Below are positions 1 through 5,443 of a stretch of DNA of 6,244 nt, one piece after another. The first letter of the stretch is position 1. Each line of letters opens with the position of its first letter. Source of the DNA: Chloroflexota bacterium. Its GTDB lineage: Bacteria; Chloroflexota; Dehalococcoidia; JACPQK01. The stretch covers positions 1 to 6,244 of the forward strand of contig JACPQK010000162.1 of the NCBI GenBank assembly GCA_016190535.1. The letters run 5' to 3'. The notes below the pieces were generated by a model. It saw only the letters and a program-made list of their open reading frames with translations, searched no databases and was not told the origin of the DNA. The translations under genes and the position numbers were made by a program.

Positions 1-333
1 GAACACCCCGGGGTCCAGATAGTGCTGCTGCATGCGGATACGGTCCCCCAGCAGGGACCCGCCGGAGAAGGGGCTGCTGGGGTCTACGGCGACGATGCCC
101 ACGGTAAGGCCTTGGCTGCGGAAGATGCCCGTCAGTTGGGCCAACAAGGTACTCTTGCCTGCCCCGCCGGGCCCGGTGAGGCCCACCAGATGGGCCTTGC
201 CCAGGTGGGAATGGATGGCAGCCATTACCTCTGGGACGGCCGGGTCTTCAGCCTCTACCAGGGTGAGCAGGCGGGCCAGGGCTTGCTGGCTGCCTGCCAG
301 CAGGCGGGCGACCTGTTGCTGGAGGGTACTCAA
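1..333 (-). CDS. meaB: MeaB/ArgK-family P-loop GTPase (N-terminal part, cut by window edge)
   Basis: This is the N-terminal 111 residues of a G3E-type GTPase of the MeaB/ArgK family. These proteins act as GTP-dependent chaperones of adenosylcobalamin-dependent acyl-CoA mutases such as methylmalonyl-CoA mutase, guarding and reloading the cofactor. An N-terminal helical segment (residues 1-45, rich in Leu, Gln and Ala) precedes GLTGPGGAGKST (P-loop, about 51-62) and the family hallmark VAVDPSSPFSGGSLLGDRIR (about 81-100), which contains the switch I region. Many relatives have GPPGAGKST or GVPGAGKST, so the Gly-Gly in the P-loop is a small variation. The start is taken as TTG at 333-331. The frame is closed by a stop at 354-352, and the only other candidates are ATT (351) and CTG (339). 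There is no clear Shine-Dalgarno sequence. The gene follows the hairpin behind tmk and has its own promoter candidate. The C-terminal part, including the other GTPase motifs, lies outside the window. Confidence 0.93.
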   Translation of the reverse strand, partial: MSTLQQQVARLLAGSQQALARLLTLVEAEDPAVPEVMAAIHSHLGKAHLVGLTGPGGAGKSTLLAQLTGIFRSQGLTVGIVAVDPSSPFSGGSLLGDRIRMQQHYLDPGVF

Positions 334-348
334 TAGCAGTCTCTGCCA

Positions 349-377
349 AATCTATCATCTAGCCGGAGTTGGGTCAA
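349..377 (-). promoter_or_regulatory. Sigma70-like promoter candidate for the MeaB-family gene
   Basis: On the minus strand, TTGACC (377-372) and TAGATT (354-349) are separated by exactly 17 bp. The -35 box matches consensus at 5 of 6 positions and the -10 box at 4 of 6. The -10 box ends 15 nt before the TTG start, so the untranslated leader would be only about 9 nt. It lies between the palindromic hairpin and the gene, as expected for the first promoter after a terminator. The call rests on sequence resemblance only. Confidence 0.45.
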
Positions 378-400
378 TGGGCTGCGAGGAGACAGGGGGC

Positions 401-439
401 TAAGCGATACCCCAGGCTTAAGCCTGGGGTATCAGCTTA
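401..439 (-). terminator. Strong hairpin on a 28-bp perfect palindrome, probable end of the tmk operon
   Basis: Positions 406-433 form a perfect palindrome: the arm GATACCCCAGGCTT is followed directly by its reverse complement, with the centre between 419 and 420. The symmetry continues outward for 5 more pairs (TAAGC at 401-405 against GCTTA at 435-439) past a single unpaired A at 434. As RNA this is a very stable hairpin with only the CTTAAG centre available as a loop. It begins 3 nt beyond the tmk stop codon, where an operon terminator would sit. However, there is no T-tract after the stem on either strand, so it is not a textbook intrinsic terminator. It could be an RNA 3' stabiliser, a Rho-assisted terminator or a dispersed palindromic repeat. 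Confidence 0.55.
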
Positions 440-441
440 CT

Positions 442-1185
442 CTACAGAAGGCGCTGGGCCTTCCCCGAGGGGGGTGGTCTGGCTTCATGCGCTGGCCTGG
501 GTGGGAGGTGGGCTGCTACCTTCTCCCAGATAATACGGGTCGCCTCGGAGCGGGGCAGGGTGGCGTCCACTACTATCCAGGGGCGGGGGTCATGGCGGCT
601 CAGCTCCTGGTAGCCCTGGCGGACTCTCCGGTGGAACTCTAGCTCCTCCTCTTCAAAGCGGCTGATATCAGTGGAGCGGCGCTTGCGGGCGATACCCTTG
701 GCCGGATCAATGTCTAGCAGGACTACCAGGTCAGGCCCTATACCTTGAGTAGCCAGGCGGTTGACGTGATGGAGCAGCTCCAGGTCCAACCCCCGGCCGT
801 AGCCCTGGTAGGCCAGTGTAGAATGAATAAACCGATCACAGACCAGGATAGTCCCTCTAGCCAGGGCGGGCTGTATGACCTCGCTCACCAGTTGCGCCCG
901 GGAGGCGGCGAAGAGGAAAAGCTCTGCCTCAGGCGCGATGGGCAGCCAGAGCTCTTTAGCCGCAAGCTGGCTTCCCGGGGGTGGACTGACCAGGGAGGAC
1001 CTCCAGGCGGCGGCCTGGACCTGGCGCGGGAGGGCGACCAGGGTGCGCAGTGTCTCCCCCAGAGCGGTGCCCCCGGGCTCCCGAAGCAGGCGGGCGCTGT
1101 AGCCAGCTTGACATAACCGCCCATAGAGTATTCTGGCCTGAGTGGTCTTGCCGCTGCCCTCTCCCCCTTCCAGTACAATCAGCAA
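442..1185 (-). CDS. tmk: Thymidylate kinase (dTMP kinase)
   Basis: Tmk phosphorylates dTMP to dTDP with ATP in the cytoplasm, the last step specific to dTTP synthesis. The 247-residue product opens with LIVLEGGEGSGKTTQ (P-loop at 7-15), followed by REPGGT (35-40), the dTMP-contacting DRF (117-119), QGYGRGLD (127-134) and a basic LID segment around RKRR (167-170). A small residue in the P-loop together with arginines in the LID resembles the E. coli-type (type II) enzyme. The start is TTG at 1185-1183, which puts the P-loop at the usual distance from the N-terminus. It lies 8 nt after the stop of the R3H ATPase gene, and only a weak SD-like TAGG is seen, so translational coupling is likely. 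The protein is longer than the roughly 210-residue norm. There are about 22 extra residues between REPGGT and DRF compared with my recollection of E. coli Tmk (around residues 52-82, with PPPGSQLAAKELW), plus a Pro/Arg-rich tail (about 228-247). Confidence 0.97.
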   Translation of the reverse strand: MLIVLEGGEGSGKTTQARILYGRLCQAGYSARLLREPGGTALGETLRTLVALPRQVQAAAWRSSLVSPPPGSQLAAKELWLPIAPEAELFLFAASRAQLVSEVIQPALARGTILVCDRFIHSTLAYQGYGRGLDLELLHHVNRLATQGIGPDLVVLLDIDPAKGIARKRRSTDISRFEEEELEFHRRVRQGYQELSRHDPRPWIVVDATLPRSEATRIIWEKVAAHLPPRPAHEARPPPSGKAQRLL

Positions 1186-1193
1186 AGGAATAC

Positions 1194-2720
1194 CTACTCG
1201 CTGCCTTGGGGGATAGACCCGCTCGACCTTATGGTTACCCGGCGAAAGGGCTCCCGGCCTGTGCTTTGCGATGCCAGGCCAGAACGGCTGGCCAGTTGGT
1301 GCTGGATACGCCGCACATAGGCGTTCTGCGGGCTGAGCTCTATGGAGTAATGGCCCTGCCGCACCCTCTCTACGGCCTCTTGGGCCTCCCGGACGGCATC
1401 AGCGGTGGATAGGGCCGGTACGGGCTGGCCCGTGATCTGGGCCAGGCTCTGCTGCATCTGGGCCACGGTGTTGCTCCGGAGCACGTAGATGGGGATGCCG
1501 GCCCCCTCCGCTCGGTGAATTAGCTGGGGATGCCTCCGGTATTGCCCCTTCACCGTCAGCACCACATCCGCCTCCTGCACGTCTTCCACCAGGGTCACCG
1601 GGGCAGCCATTTCCTGGGCTACCTTCGCCAGGCGGCTTCGGTCAATGCCGTAGGGATGGACGCGGGCGACTTGGCGGCGGCTCTGCTTTGCCGCCGAGGC
1701 CTGCTGGGGATGCTGGCGGTGGACTTGCCCCTCCTCATCTACCCGGCGCACCTCAGGCTGGGGATTCTCATCCCGGAGTAGGGCATCCACTATCTCCGCT
1801 ACTGGGTTGTGGATAGCTACCTGGTCCCAGCTCTGGATCTCTACCACGATGTCGAAAGTGGGTGGCGCTTTGCGCTCCAGGATGGACTTCTGGGTGCCCC
1901 GTCGGCGGGCCTCCTCATCGCCCAGGGTAACTGACTGGATGCCTCCTACCAGGTCGCAGAGGGTAGGGTTCATCAGCAGGTTATCCAGGGCGTTGCCATG
2001 GGCGGTAGCCACCAGTTGTACCCCCCGTTCCGCGATGGTGCGCGCTGCCAGGGCCTCCAGCTCTGTCCCGATCTCGTCGATGATAATGACCTCGGGCATG
2101 TGGTTCTCCACGGCCTCGATCATTACGGCGTGCTGTAGCTCCGGGGTAGGCACCTGCATACGGCGGGCCCGGCCAATAGCGGGATGGGGAATATCTCCGT
2201 CCCCGGCGATCTCGTTGGAGGTATCCACTACCACCACACGCTTCCGCTGATCCACGCTGAGCACCCGGGCGACTTCTCGGAGCATGGTGGTCTTGCCGGC
2301 ACCCGGCTTGCCCAACAATAGCAAGCTCTTGCCGCTGAAGACCAGGTCCTCAATGATATGGATGGTGCCATATACGGCCCGGCCCACGCGACAGCTCAGC
2401 CCGACGACCCGTCCATCGCGGCTGCGGATGGCGGAGATGCGATGTAAGGTGCGCTCTATGCCTGCCCGGTTGTCCCCACCGAAGGCGCTAATATTGGAGA
2501 CAACATATTCCAGGTCCTCCCCGCTTACCTCCTGGGGGTGCAATATCCGGTCTTCGGAGGTGAAGCGGGCTTCGGGAGGGCGGCCCAGGTCCAGCACTAC
2601 CTCCAGGAACTCACCCCGCTCCTGAAGGCTCAACCGGTGGAGGGGTTCCTGGATATGAAGAGGCAAGACCCCTATCATGGCTTCCAGGTCATCGGTGATG
2701 TGGCGCTTCACGGCTTGCAC
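1194..2720 (-). CDS. R3H-domain P-loop ATPase (Ycf45 / SpoIIIAA-like)
   Basis: This 508-residue ATPase belongs to a widespread family related to chloroplast Ycf45 and the sporulation ATPase SpoIIIAA, distant relatives of VirB11/PilT secretion ATPases. No precise role is established. The N-terminal region (about 8-125) is SpoIIIAA-like. The ATPase core carries Walker [10 protein letters not shown] (137-145), Walker B VIIIDEIG (211-218) and a conserved ATAHGN (238-243). A Gln/Arg-rich linker (about 318-352) leads to a second conserved domain (about 355-430). An R3H single-stranded nucleic acid binding motif lies at about 463-497, with Arg and His in RRIQHQLA and a closing [10 protein letters not shown]. 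The start is GTG at 2720-2718, one base after the TGA of the upstream gene (TGA-G-GTG), so translation is probably coupled. A second GTG at 2711 is also possible. The next gene, tmk, begins 8 nt after its stop. Domain content suggests a nucleic-acid-linked ATPase; the substrate is unknown. Confidence 0.94.
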   Translation of the reverse strand: MQAVKRHITDDLEAMIGVLPLHIQEPLHRLSLQERGEFLEVVLDLGRPPEARFTSEDRILHPQEVSGEDLEYVVSNISAFGGDNRAGIERTLHRISAIRSRDGRVVGLSCRVGRAVYGTIHIIEDLVFSGKSLLLLGKPGAGKTTMLREVARVLSVDQRKRVVVVDTSNEIAGDGDIPHPAIGRARRMQVPTPELQHAVMIEAVENHMPEVIIIDEIGTELEALAARTIAERGVQLVATAHGNALDNLLMNPTLCDLVGGIQSVTLGDEEARRRGTQKSILERKAPPTFDIVVEIQSWDQVAIHNPVAEIVDALLRDENPQPEVRRVDEEGQVHRQHPQQASAAKQSRRQVARVHPYGIDRSRLAKVAQEMAAPVTLVEDVQEADVVLTVKGQYRRHPQLIHRAEGAGIPIYVLRSNTVAQMQQSLAQITGQPVPALSTADAVREAQEAVERVRQGHYSIELSPQNAYVRRIQHQLASRSGLASQSTGREPFRRVTIRSSGSIPQGSE

Positions 2721-2721
2721 C

Positions 2722-3630
2722 TCAGGCCTGGGCAGGCAGGAGACAGGGATGGCGGGCCCTCGCCGCCACCAGCCTTACCAGGGACAGGTAGCGGGCAGTG
2801 CCCACAAACTGGAGGTCCGCTAGCAGCCTGGCCAGGCCCTCCTGGTAGTGCGCCACCAGGGAGTAGACCAGAGGTGCGGAGGGACAGCAGCCCAGGGTAT
2901 ACCTCACCAGGGACTCTAGGTCCCCCCGGTAAGGGTGGGCCATGCAGGAGAACTCCCTCGTCTGGCCCCAACTGGTCAGCCGCAGCCAGCCCACCAACAT
3001 GGCCTCTTCCTCCATCACCAGCTCCTGGCCTCGCCGGGTGGCTGGGACATCCCTGTTCTCTTGCCATTCCTGGAAGGTGACCCCCAAGGCATGGCGCACC
3101 GTGGGTGGGGTGGTCAGGCAGTAGAGGCGGAAGAGGGCGAGGTCGTCCCCAGTCTCTCGAGGCCTCAGGGATGGGGGTGATGACACGGGGACGCCTGGCA
3201 AGGAACCCACGTAGAGCTGCTCCTCGGTATGGACGGTGAAGCCCGCCTGGTGGGCCACATCGCACCAGGGGCTAGTCTCGGGCAGGCGCAGGAAAAGCCT
3301 ATCTACCCCGGCCTCCCCCGCCACCTGCACGAGCTGTTCCAGCAGGTCATTTCCCAGGCTGGCCGGGTCCGGGGCGGCGAGCCTCACGATCTCCCAGGCG
3401 GTGGGGCCGGAGCGGGGGCGCACCGCTACCAGTCCCTGCATTTTCCCCCGGGGCGCCATCACCCAGGTCTGCCTCCGTTGTAGAGGGAACCAGGCGCTAA
3501 ACAGCGAGCCCACGGCCGCTCCACCCCCAGGGGTGTGGGCCAGGGTCTCTAGGGGCTTCGCCTCGTTGGTCAGGCCTGTCTGACTGAACCGTATGCTCAA
3601 GAGGTCGAGGGGCTGAAGGCGGCGGAGCAT
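2722..3630 (-). CDS. Uncharacterised GNAT-like protein
   Basis: The function of this 302-residue soluble protein is not known; no signal peptide or membrane segment is evident. It resembles a tandem or degenerate GCN5-related N-acetyltransferase. The first half (about 1-140) opens with [16 protein letters not shown] and has an acetyltransferase-like run: a strand at [10 protein letters not shown] (78-87), a helix at [14 protein letters not shown] (95-108), then RLFLRLPE and [12 protein letters not shown]. The second half (about 155-290) has another strand at [11 protein letters not shown] (211-221) and a closing region ending in [12 protein letters not shown]. The usual acetyl-CoA loop (Q/R-x-x-G-x-G/A) is not clear in either half, so catalysis is uncertain. 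The ATG at 3630-3628 lies 6 nt after the pdxT stop, with GGAGG about 10 nt upstream of it. The stop is 1 nt before the R3H ATPase start. That this is a real gene is well supported by its length and tight packing; the family call is moderate. Confidence 0.82.
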   Translation of the reverse strand: MLRRLQPLDLLSIRFSQTGLTNEAKPLETLAHTPGGGAAVGSLFSAWFPLQRRQTWVMAPRGKMQGLVAVRPRSGPTAWEIVRLAAPDPASLGNDLLEQLVQVAGEAGVDRLFLRLPETSPWCDVAHQAGFTVHTEEQLYVGSLPGVPVSSPPSLRPRETGDDLALFRLYCLTTPPTVRHALGVTFQEWQENRDVPATRRGQELVMEEEAMLVGWLRLTSWGQTREFSCMAHPYRGDLESLVRYTLGCCPSAPLVYSLVAHYQEGLARLLADLQFVGTARYLSLVRLVAARARHPCLLPAQA

Positions 3631-3636
3631 CTGCCT

Positions 3637-4236
3637 TCACCCTCCAGATCGCCGGCCATCCATCAGGTCCAGGAAATAGGCGTGGAGCCTGCTATCCTCG
3701 GTGAGCTCGGGATGGAAGGTAGTCCCTAACACGTTACCCTGCCTCACCGCCACGGGCGAGCCACTGTCCAGGCGGGCGAGCGCCTCCACGGGAGAACCCA
3801 CCGCCTCGATAACGGGAGCGCGGATGAAAACAGCAGGGAAAGGCTCCTGGCCCAGGGCAGGGATAGATAGCTCAGTCTCAAAGCTATCGACCTGGCGTCC
3901 ATAGGCGTTGCGCTTCACCTCCACATCCAGCAAGGCCAGGGGGGGCTGCTTCTCCACGGTAGAGGCCCTCTTGGACAGCAGAATGAGGCCAGCGCAGGTG
4001 CCCATTATGGGTAAGCCCCGGGAGGCCATATCCCGAATAGGCCCCTCCAGCCCCCAGAGCTCGGTCAATCGTCCGATGGTGGTGCTCTCACCGCCCGGGA
4101 TTATGAGGCCGTCCAGACCCGACAGGTGCTCCGGTAGCCGGACCAGGGAAGCCTCAGCCCCCAGGCTGCGCAGGACGGCAGCATGCTCCGCGAAGGCCCC
4201 CTGCATGGCTAGTACCCCCACCCTTTTCAAGCGCAT
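3637..4236 (-). CDS. pdxT: Pyridoxal 5'-phosphate synthase glutaminase subunit PdxT
   Basis: PdxT is the class I glutamine amidotransferase that hydrolyses glutamine and channels ammonia to PdxS in the 12+12 pyridoxal phosphate synthase complex. The 199 residues match the family length. Visible motifs are VGVLAMQGAFAEH (7-19), the oxyanion-loop PGGEST (47-52), the nucleophile in GTCAGLILL (Cys81) and the remaining catalytic residues in HPE (His175, Glu177). The conserved KRNAYGRQVDSFE (109-121) is typical of PdxT. All triad residues are present, so the enzyme should be active. The start is ATG at 4236-4234, with AAGGAG at 4245-4240, a rather short 3 nt before it. pdxS lies 142 bp upstream on the same strand and the GNAT-like gene 6 nt downstream. 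Co-transcription with pdxS is the simplest reading, though the gap could hold a processing site or an extra promoter. Confidence 0.98.
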   Translation of the reverse strand: MRLKRVGVLAMQGAFAEHAAVLRSLGAEASLVRLPEHLSGLDGLIIPGGESTTIGRLTELWGLEGPIRDMASRGLPIMGTCAGLILLSKRASTVEKQPPLALLDVEVKRNAYGRQVDSFETELSIPALGQEPFPAVFIRAPVIEAVGSPVEALARLDSGSPVAVRQGNVLGTTFHPELTEDSRLHAYFLDLMDGRRSGG

Positions 4237-4304
4237 TCTCTCCTTCCCTGCCTCCTCAATACCAGGCCTGGCGCAGGGGGCTGGACATAAGGGCTTACGA
4301 CCTT

Positions 4305-4334
4305 GACTCTGGCTGAGTCCTGGCGTGGGCCAGG
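4305..4334 (-). other. Small hairpins in the pdxS-pdxT gap
   Basis: In the 142-bp gap between pdxS and pdxT, two short perfect stems lie side by side. On the minus strand CCTGG (4334-4330) pairs with CCAGG (4323-4319) across 6 nt, and GACTC (4319-4315) pairs with GAGTC (4309-4305) across 5 nt. A 10-bp palindrome CCAGGCCTGG lies nearer pdxT at 4262-4271. No T-tract follows, so this is not a convincing terminator. It could be an mRNA processing or stability element tuning PdxS to PdxT, or chance in GC-rich DNA. Confidence 0.25.
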
Positions 4335-4378
4335 GTCCGGGAGCCGGCGCCCACTAGAGGTAGAAGTTGCCATTGCCG

Positions 4379-5275
4379 CTACCAGCCCCTTCGGGCGAGC
4401 AACGCCTCCTCTGGAATCTTGCCGATTTCAAGGCCTACCATCGCCTTGCCCAGGTCCTTGGACACCCGGGCGATAATGGCTGGGTCCATATAGTGGGTAG
4501 TAGCCTGGACTATCGCGTGAGCCATGGCGCTGGGGTTCTCGGACTTGAAGATACCGGAGCCCACAAAGACGCCGTCCGCCCCCAGTTGCATCATAAGGGC
4601 GGCGTCCGCCGGAGTAGCCACCCCACCCGCGGCGAAGTTGACCACGGGCAGGCGACCGGTATTGTGGACCTCTACCACCAGCTCGTAAGGGGCACCCAGG
4701 GCCTTAGCCTCGGCCATGAGCTCCTCCTGGGGCAAGGCTTGCAGGCGCCGGATGCCATCCTGGACCGCCCGCATGTGGCGTACTGCCTCTACGATGTTGC
4801 CTGTGCCGGCCTCGCCCTTGGTGCGGATCATAGCGGCACCCTCGCCAATGCGACGCAATGCCTCCCCCAAGTCTCGGCAGCCACACACAAAAGGCACCTT
4901 GAATGTGTGCTTATAGATATGGTGGCTTTCGTCGGCGGGGGTGAGCACCTCGGACTCATCGATGAAGTCTACCCCCAGGGCTTCCAGCACCTGGGCCTCC
5001 ACGAAGTGGCCGATGCGGCACTTGGCCATCACCGGGATGGTAACGCTGGTTATGATGGCCCCGATGATGGCCGGGTCGGCCATACGGGCTACCCCTCCCG
5101 CCGCCCGAATATCGGCGGGCACCCGCTCCAGGGACATCACGGCACAGGCCCCCGCCTGCTCCGCGATCTTGGCCTGCTCTGGAGTGACGACGTCCATGAT
5201 TACGCCACCCTTGAGCATCTGGCCCAGCCCCTTCTTCACTACCCAGGTGCCTGTCTGCATGGTATTTCCGCCCAT
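4379..5275 (-). CDS. pdxS: Pyridoxal 5'-phosphate synthase subunit PdxS
   Basis: PdxS is the (beta/alpha)8-barrel synthase that makes pyridoxal 5'-phosphate from ribose 5-phosphate, glyceraldehyde 3-phosphate and ammonia supplied by PdxT (the DXP-independent route). The 298 residues cover the full family length. The sequence shows GGVIMDV (23-29, Asp28), [17 protein letters not shown] (49-65), the Schiff-base lysine in [10 protein letters not shown] (Lys85, matching Lys81 of B. subtilis), [24 protein letters not shown], the second lysine in [11 protein letters not shown] (Lys153, matching Lys149) and [19 protein letters not shown]. The residue after Lys85 is Cys rather than the Ala of B. subtilis. 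The outer ATG at 5275 gives the start used here, but an ATG at codon 6 (5260-5258) has a better ribosome site and gives MQTGTW, close to the N-termini of homologues. The gene has its own promoter and operator candidate and is divergent from glgB. Confidence 0.98.
   Translation of the reverse strand: MGGNTMQTGTWVVKKGLGQMLKGGVIMDVVTPEQAKIAEQAGACAVMSLERVPADIRAAGGVARMADPAIIGAIITSVTIPVMAKCRIGHFVEAQVLEALGVDFIDESEVLTPADESHHIYKHTFKVPFVCGCRDLGEALRRIGEGAAMIRTKGEAGTGNIVEAVRHMRAVQDGIRRLQALPQEELMAEAKALGAPYELVVEVHNTGRLPVVNFAAGGVATPADAALMMQLGADGVFVGSGIFKSENPSAMAHAIVQATTHYMDPAIIARVSKDLGKAMVGLEIGKIPEEALLARRGW
5268..5273 (-). promoter_or_regulatory. Possible ribosome binding site favouring the inner pdxS start
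   Basis: On the minus strand GGGCGG (5273-5268) lies 7 nt before the inner ATG at 5260. The outer ATG at 5275 has only an A-rich AAGAAAAGA before it. B. subtilis PdxS begins MAQTGT, and the inner start here gives MQTGTW, so alignment also favours the inner ATG. The site would lie within the transcript, about 12-17 nt from the predicted 5' end. Confidence 0.35.
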
Positions 5276-5282
5276 TCTTTTC

Positions 5283-5315
5283 TTGCCCTATATTCTAGCG
5301 TCCAGGATAGGGCAA
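5283..5315. promoter_or_regulatory. Perfect 9-bp inverted repeat around the pdxS -10 box (operator candidate)
   Basis: TTGCCCTAT (5283-5291) and ATAGGGCAA (5307-5315) are perfect reverse complements separated by 15 bp, with arm centres 24 bp apart. The left arm touches the downstream edge of the pdxS -10 box and covers the predicted transcription start. The right arm fills the upstream part of the spacer and reaches the last base of the -35 box. Only the left arm would be in the RNA, so the symmetry should act as DNA, most simply as a binding site for a dimeric repressor. The regulator is unknown, and I do not recognise the motif. Confidence 0.5.
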
Positions 5316-5320
5316 ATCAA
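5292..5320 (-). promoter_or_regulatory. Sigma70-like promoter of pdxS
   Basis: On the minus strand TTGATT (5320-5315) and TAGAAT (5297-5292) are separated by exactly 17 bp. The -10 box matches TATAAT at 5 of 6 positions and the -35 box TTGACA at 4 of 6. The -10 box ends 16 nt before the outer ATG, giving a leader of roughly 10 nt, or about 25 nt to the inner ATG. It probably drives pdxS and, by read-through, pdxT, the GNAT-like gene, the R3H ATPase and tmk. Confidence 0.6.
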
Positions 5321-5339
5321 GGCAGTACCTTGTCTGCCT
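5318..5339. repeat. Overlapping short dyads upstream of the pdxS promoter
   Basis: Two nested inverted repeats overlap here: CAAGG (5318-5322) with CCTTG (5328-5332), and AGGCAG (5320-5325) with CTGCCT (5334-5339). They begin inside the pdxS -35 box and overlap the weak -35 candidate of glgB on the other strand. They could be a second regulatory site in the divergent region, but arms of 5-6 bp are easily found by chance. Confidence 0.2.
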
Positions 5340-5358
5340 GGGGGTATTAGGATAACTT
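5330..5358 (+). promoter_or_regulatory. Weak promoter candidate for glgB
   Basis: TTGTCT (5330-5335) and TAACTT (5353-5358) are 17 bp apart on the plus strand. The -35 box matches consensus at 4 of 6 positions, the -10 box at only 3. It is the best-spaced pair I see in the 168-bp divergent gap, but it is weak and glgB may be driven by another element. If real, the leader to the ATG at 5444 is about 80 nt. Confidence 0.2.
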
Positions 5359-5378
5359 AAGAGAATGTGGACATACCC

Positions 5379-5392
5379 GGAGGTAAGCTCTG
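5379..5392 (+). promoter_or_regulatory. Near-perfect Shine-Dalgarno before an in-frame CTG (possible alternative glgB start)
   Basis: GGAGGT (5379-5384) is followed after 5 nt by CTG (5390-5392), which is in frame with glgB and open to it. Initiation there would add 18 residues ([10 protein letters not shown]...) to GlgB. By contrast, the GGAGG at 5426-5430 lies 13 nt before the ATG at 5444, longer than usual. CTG starts are rare and the extension has no recognised homology, so the ATG remains preferred. Confidence 0.25.
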
Positions 5393-5443
5393 AGAGAGGC
5401 TCGACCTGCCCTCAACAACATCGAGGGAGGCACCGGCACCAAG

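Noticed and set aside
22..403. Two overlapping plus-strand frames at the left edge
   Set aside because: They are opposite the MeaB-family gene, whose P-loop and VAVDPSSPFSGG motif are unambiguous.
2538..3080. Plus-strand open frame opposite the GNAT-like gene and the start of the R3H ATPase gene
   Set aside because: Pro/Gly-rich low-complexity translation that spans the junction of two minus-strand genes; a compositional artefact.
2708..3265. Minus-strand open frame of 185 codons within the GNAT-like gene
   Set aside because: Different frame from the 302-codon gene, Pro/Gly-rich, and without the tight junction to pdxT that the chosen frame has.
4305..4334. Terminator between pdxS and pdxT
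   Set aside because: The stems are only 5 bp and no T-tract follows, so I list it as small hairpins only.
4367..5350. Long plus-strand open frame of 327 codons opposite pdxS
   Set aside because: It lies antisense to an unmistakable pdxS, and its His/Gly-rich translation resembles no family. Such shadow frames are common in GC-rich DNA.
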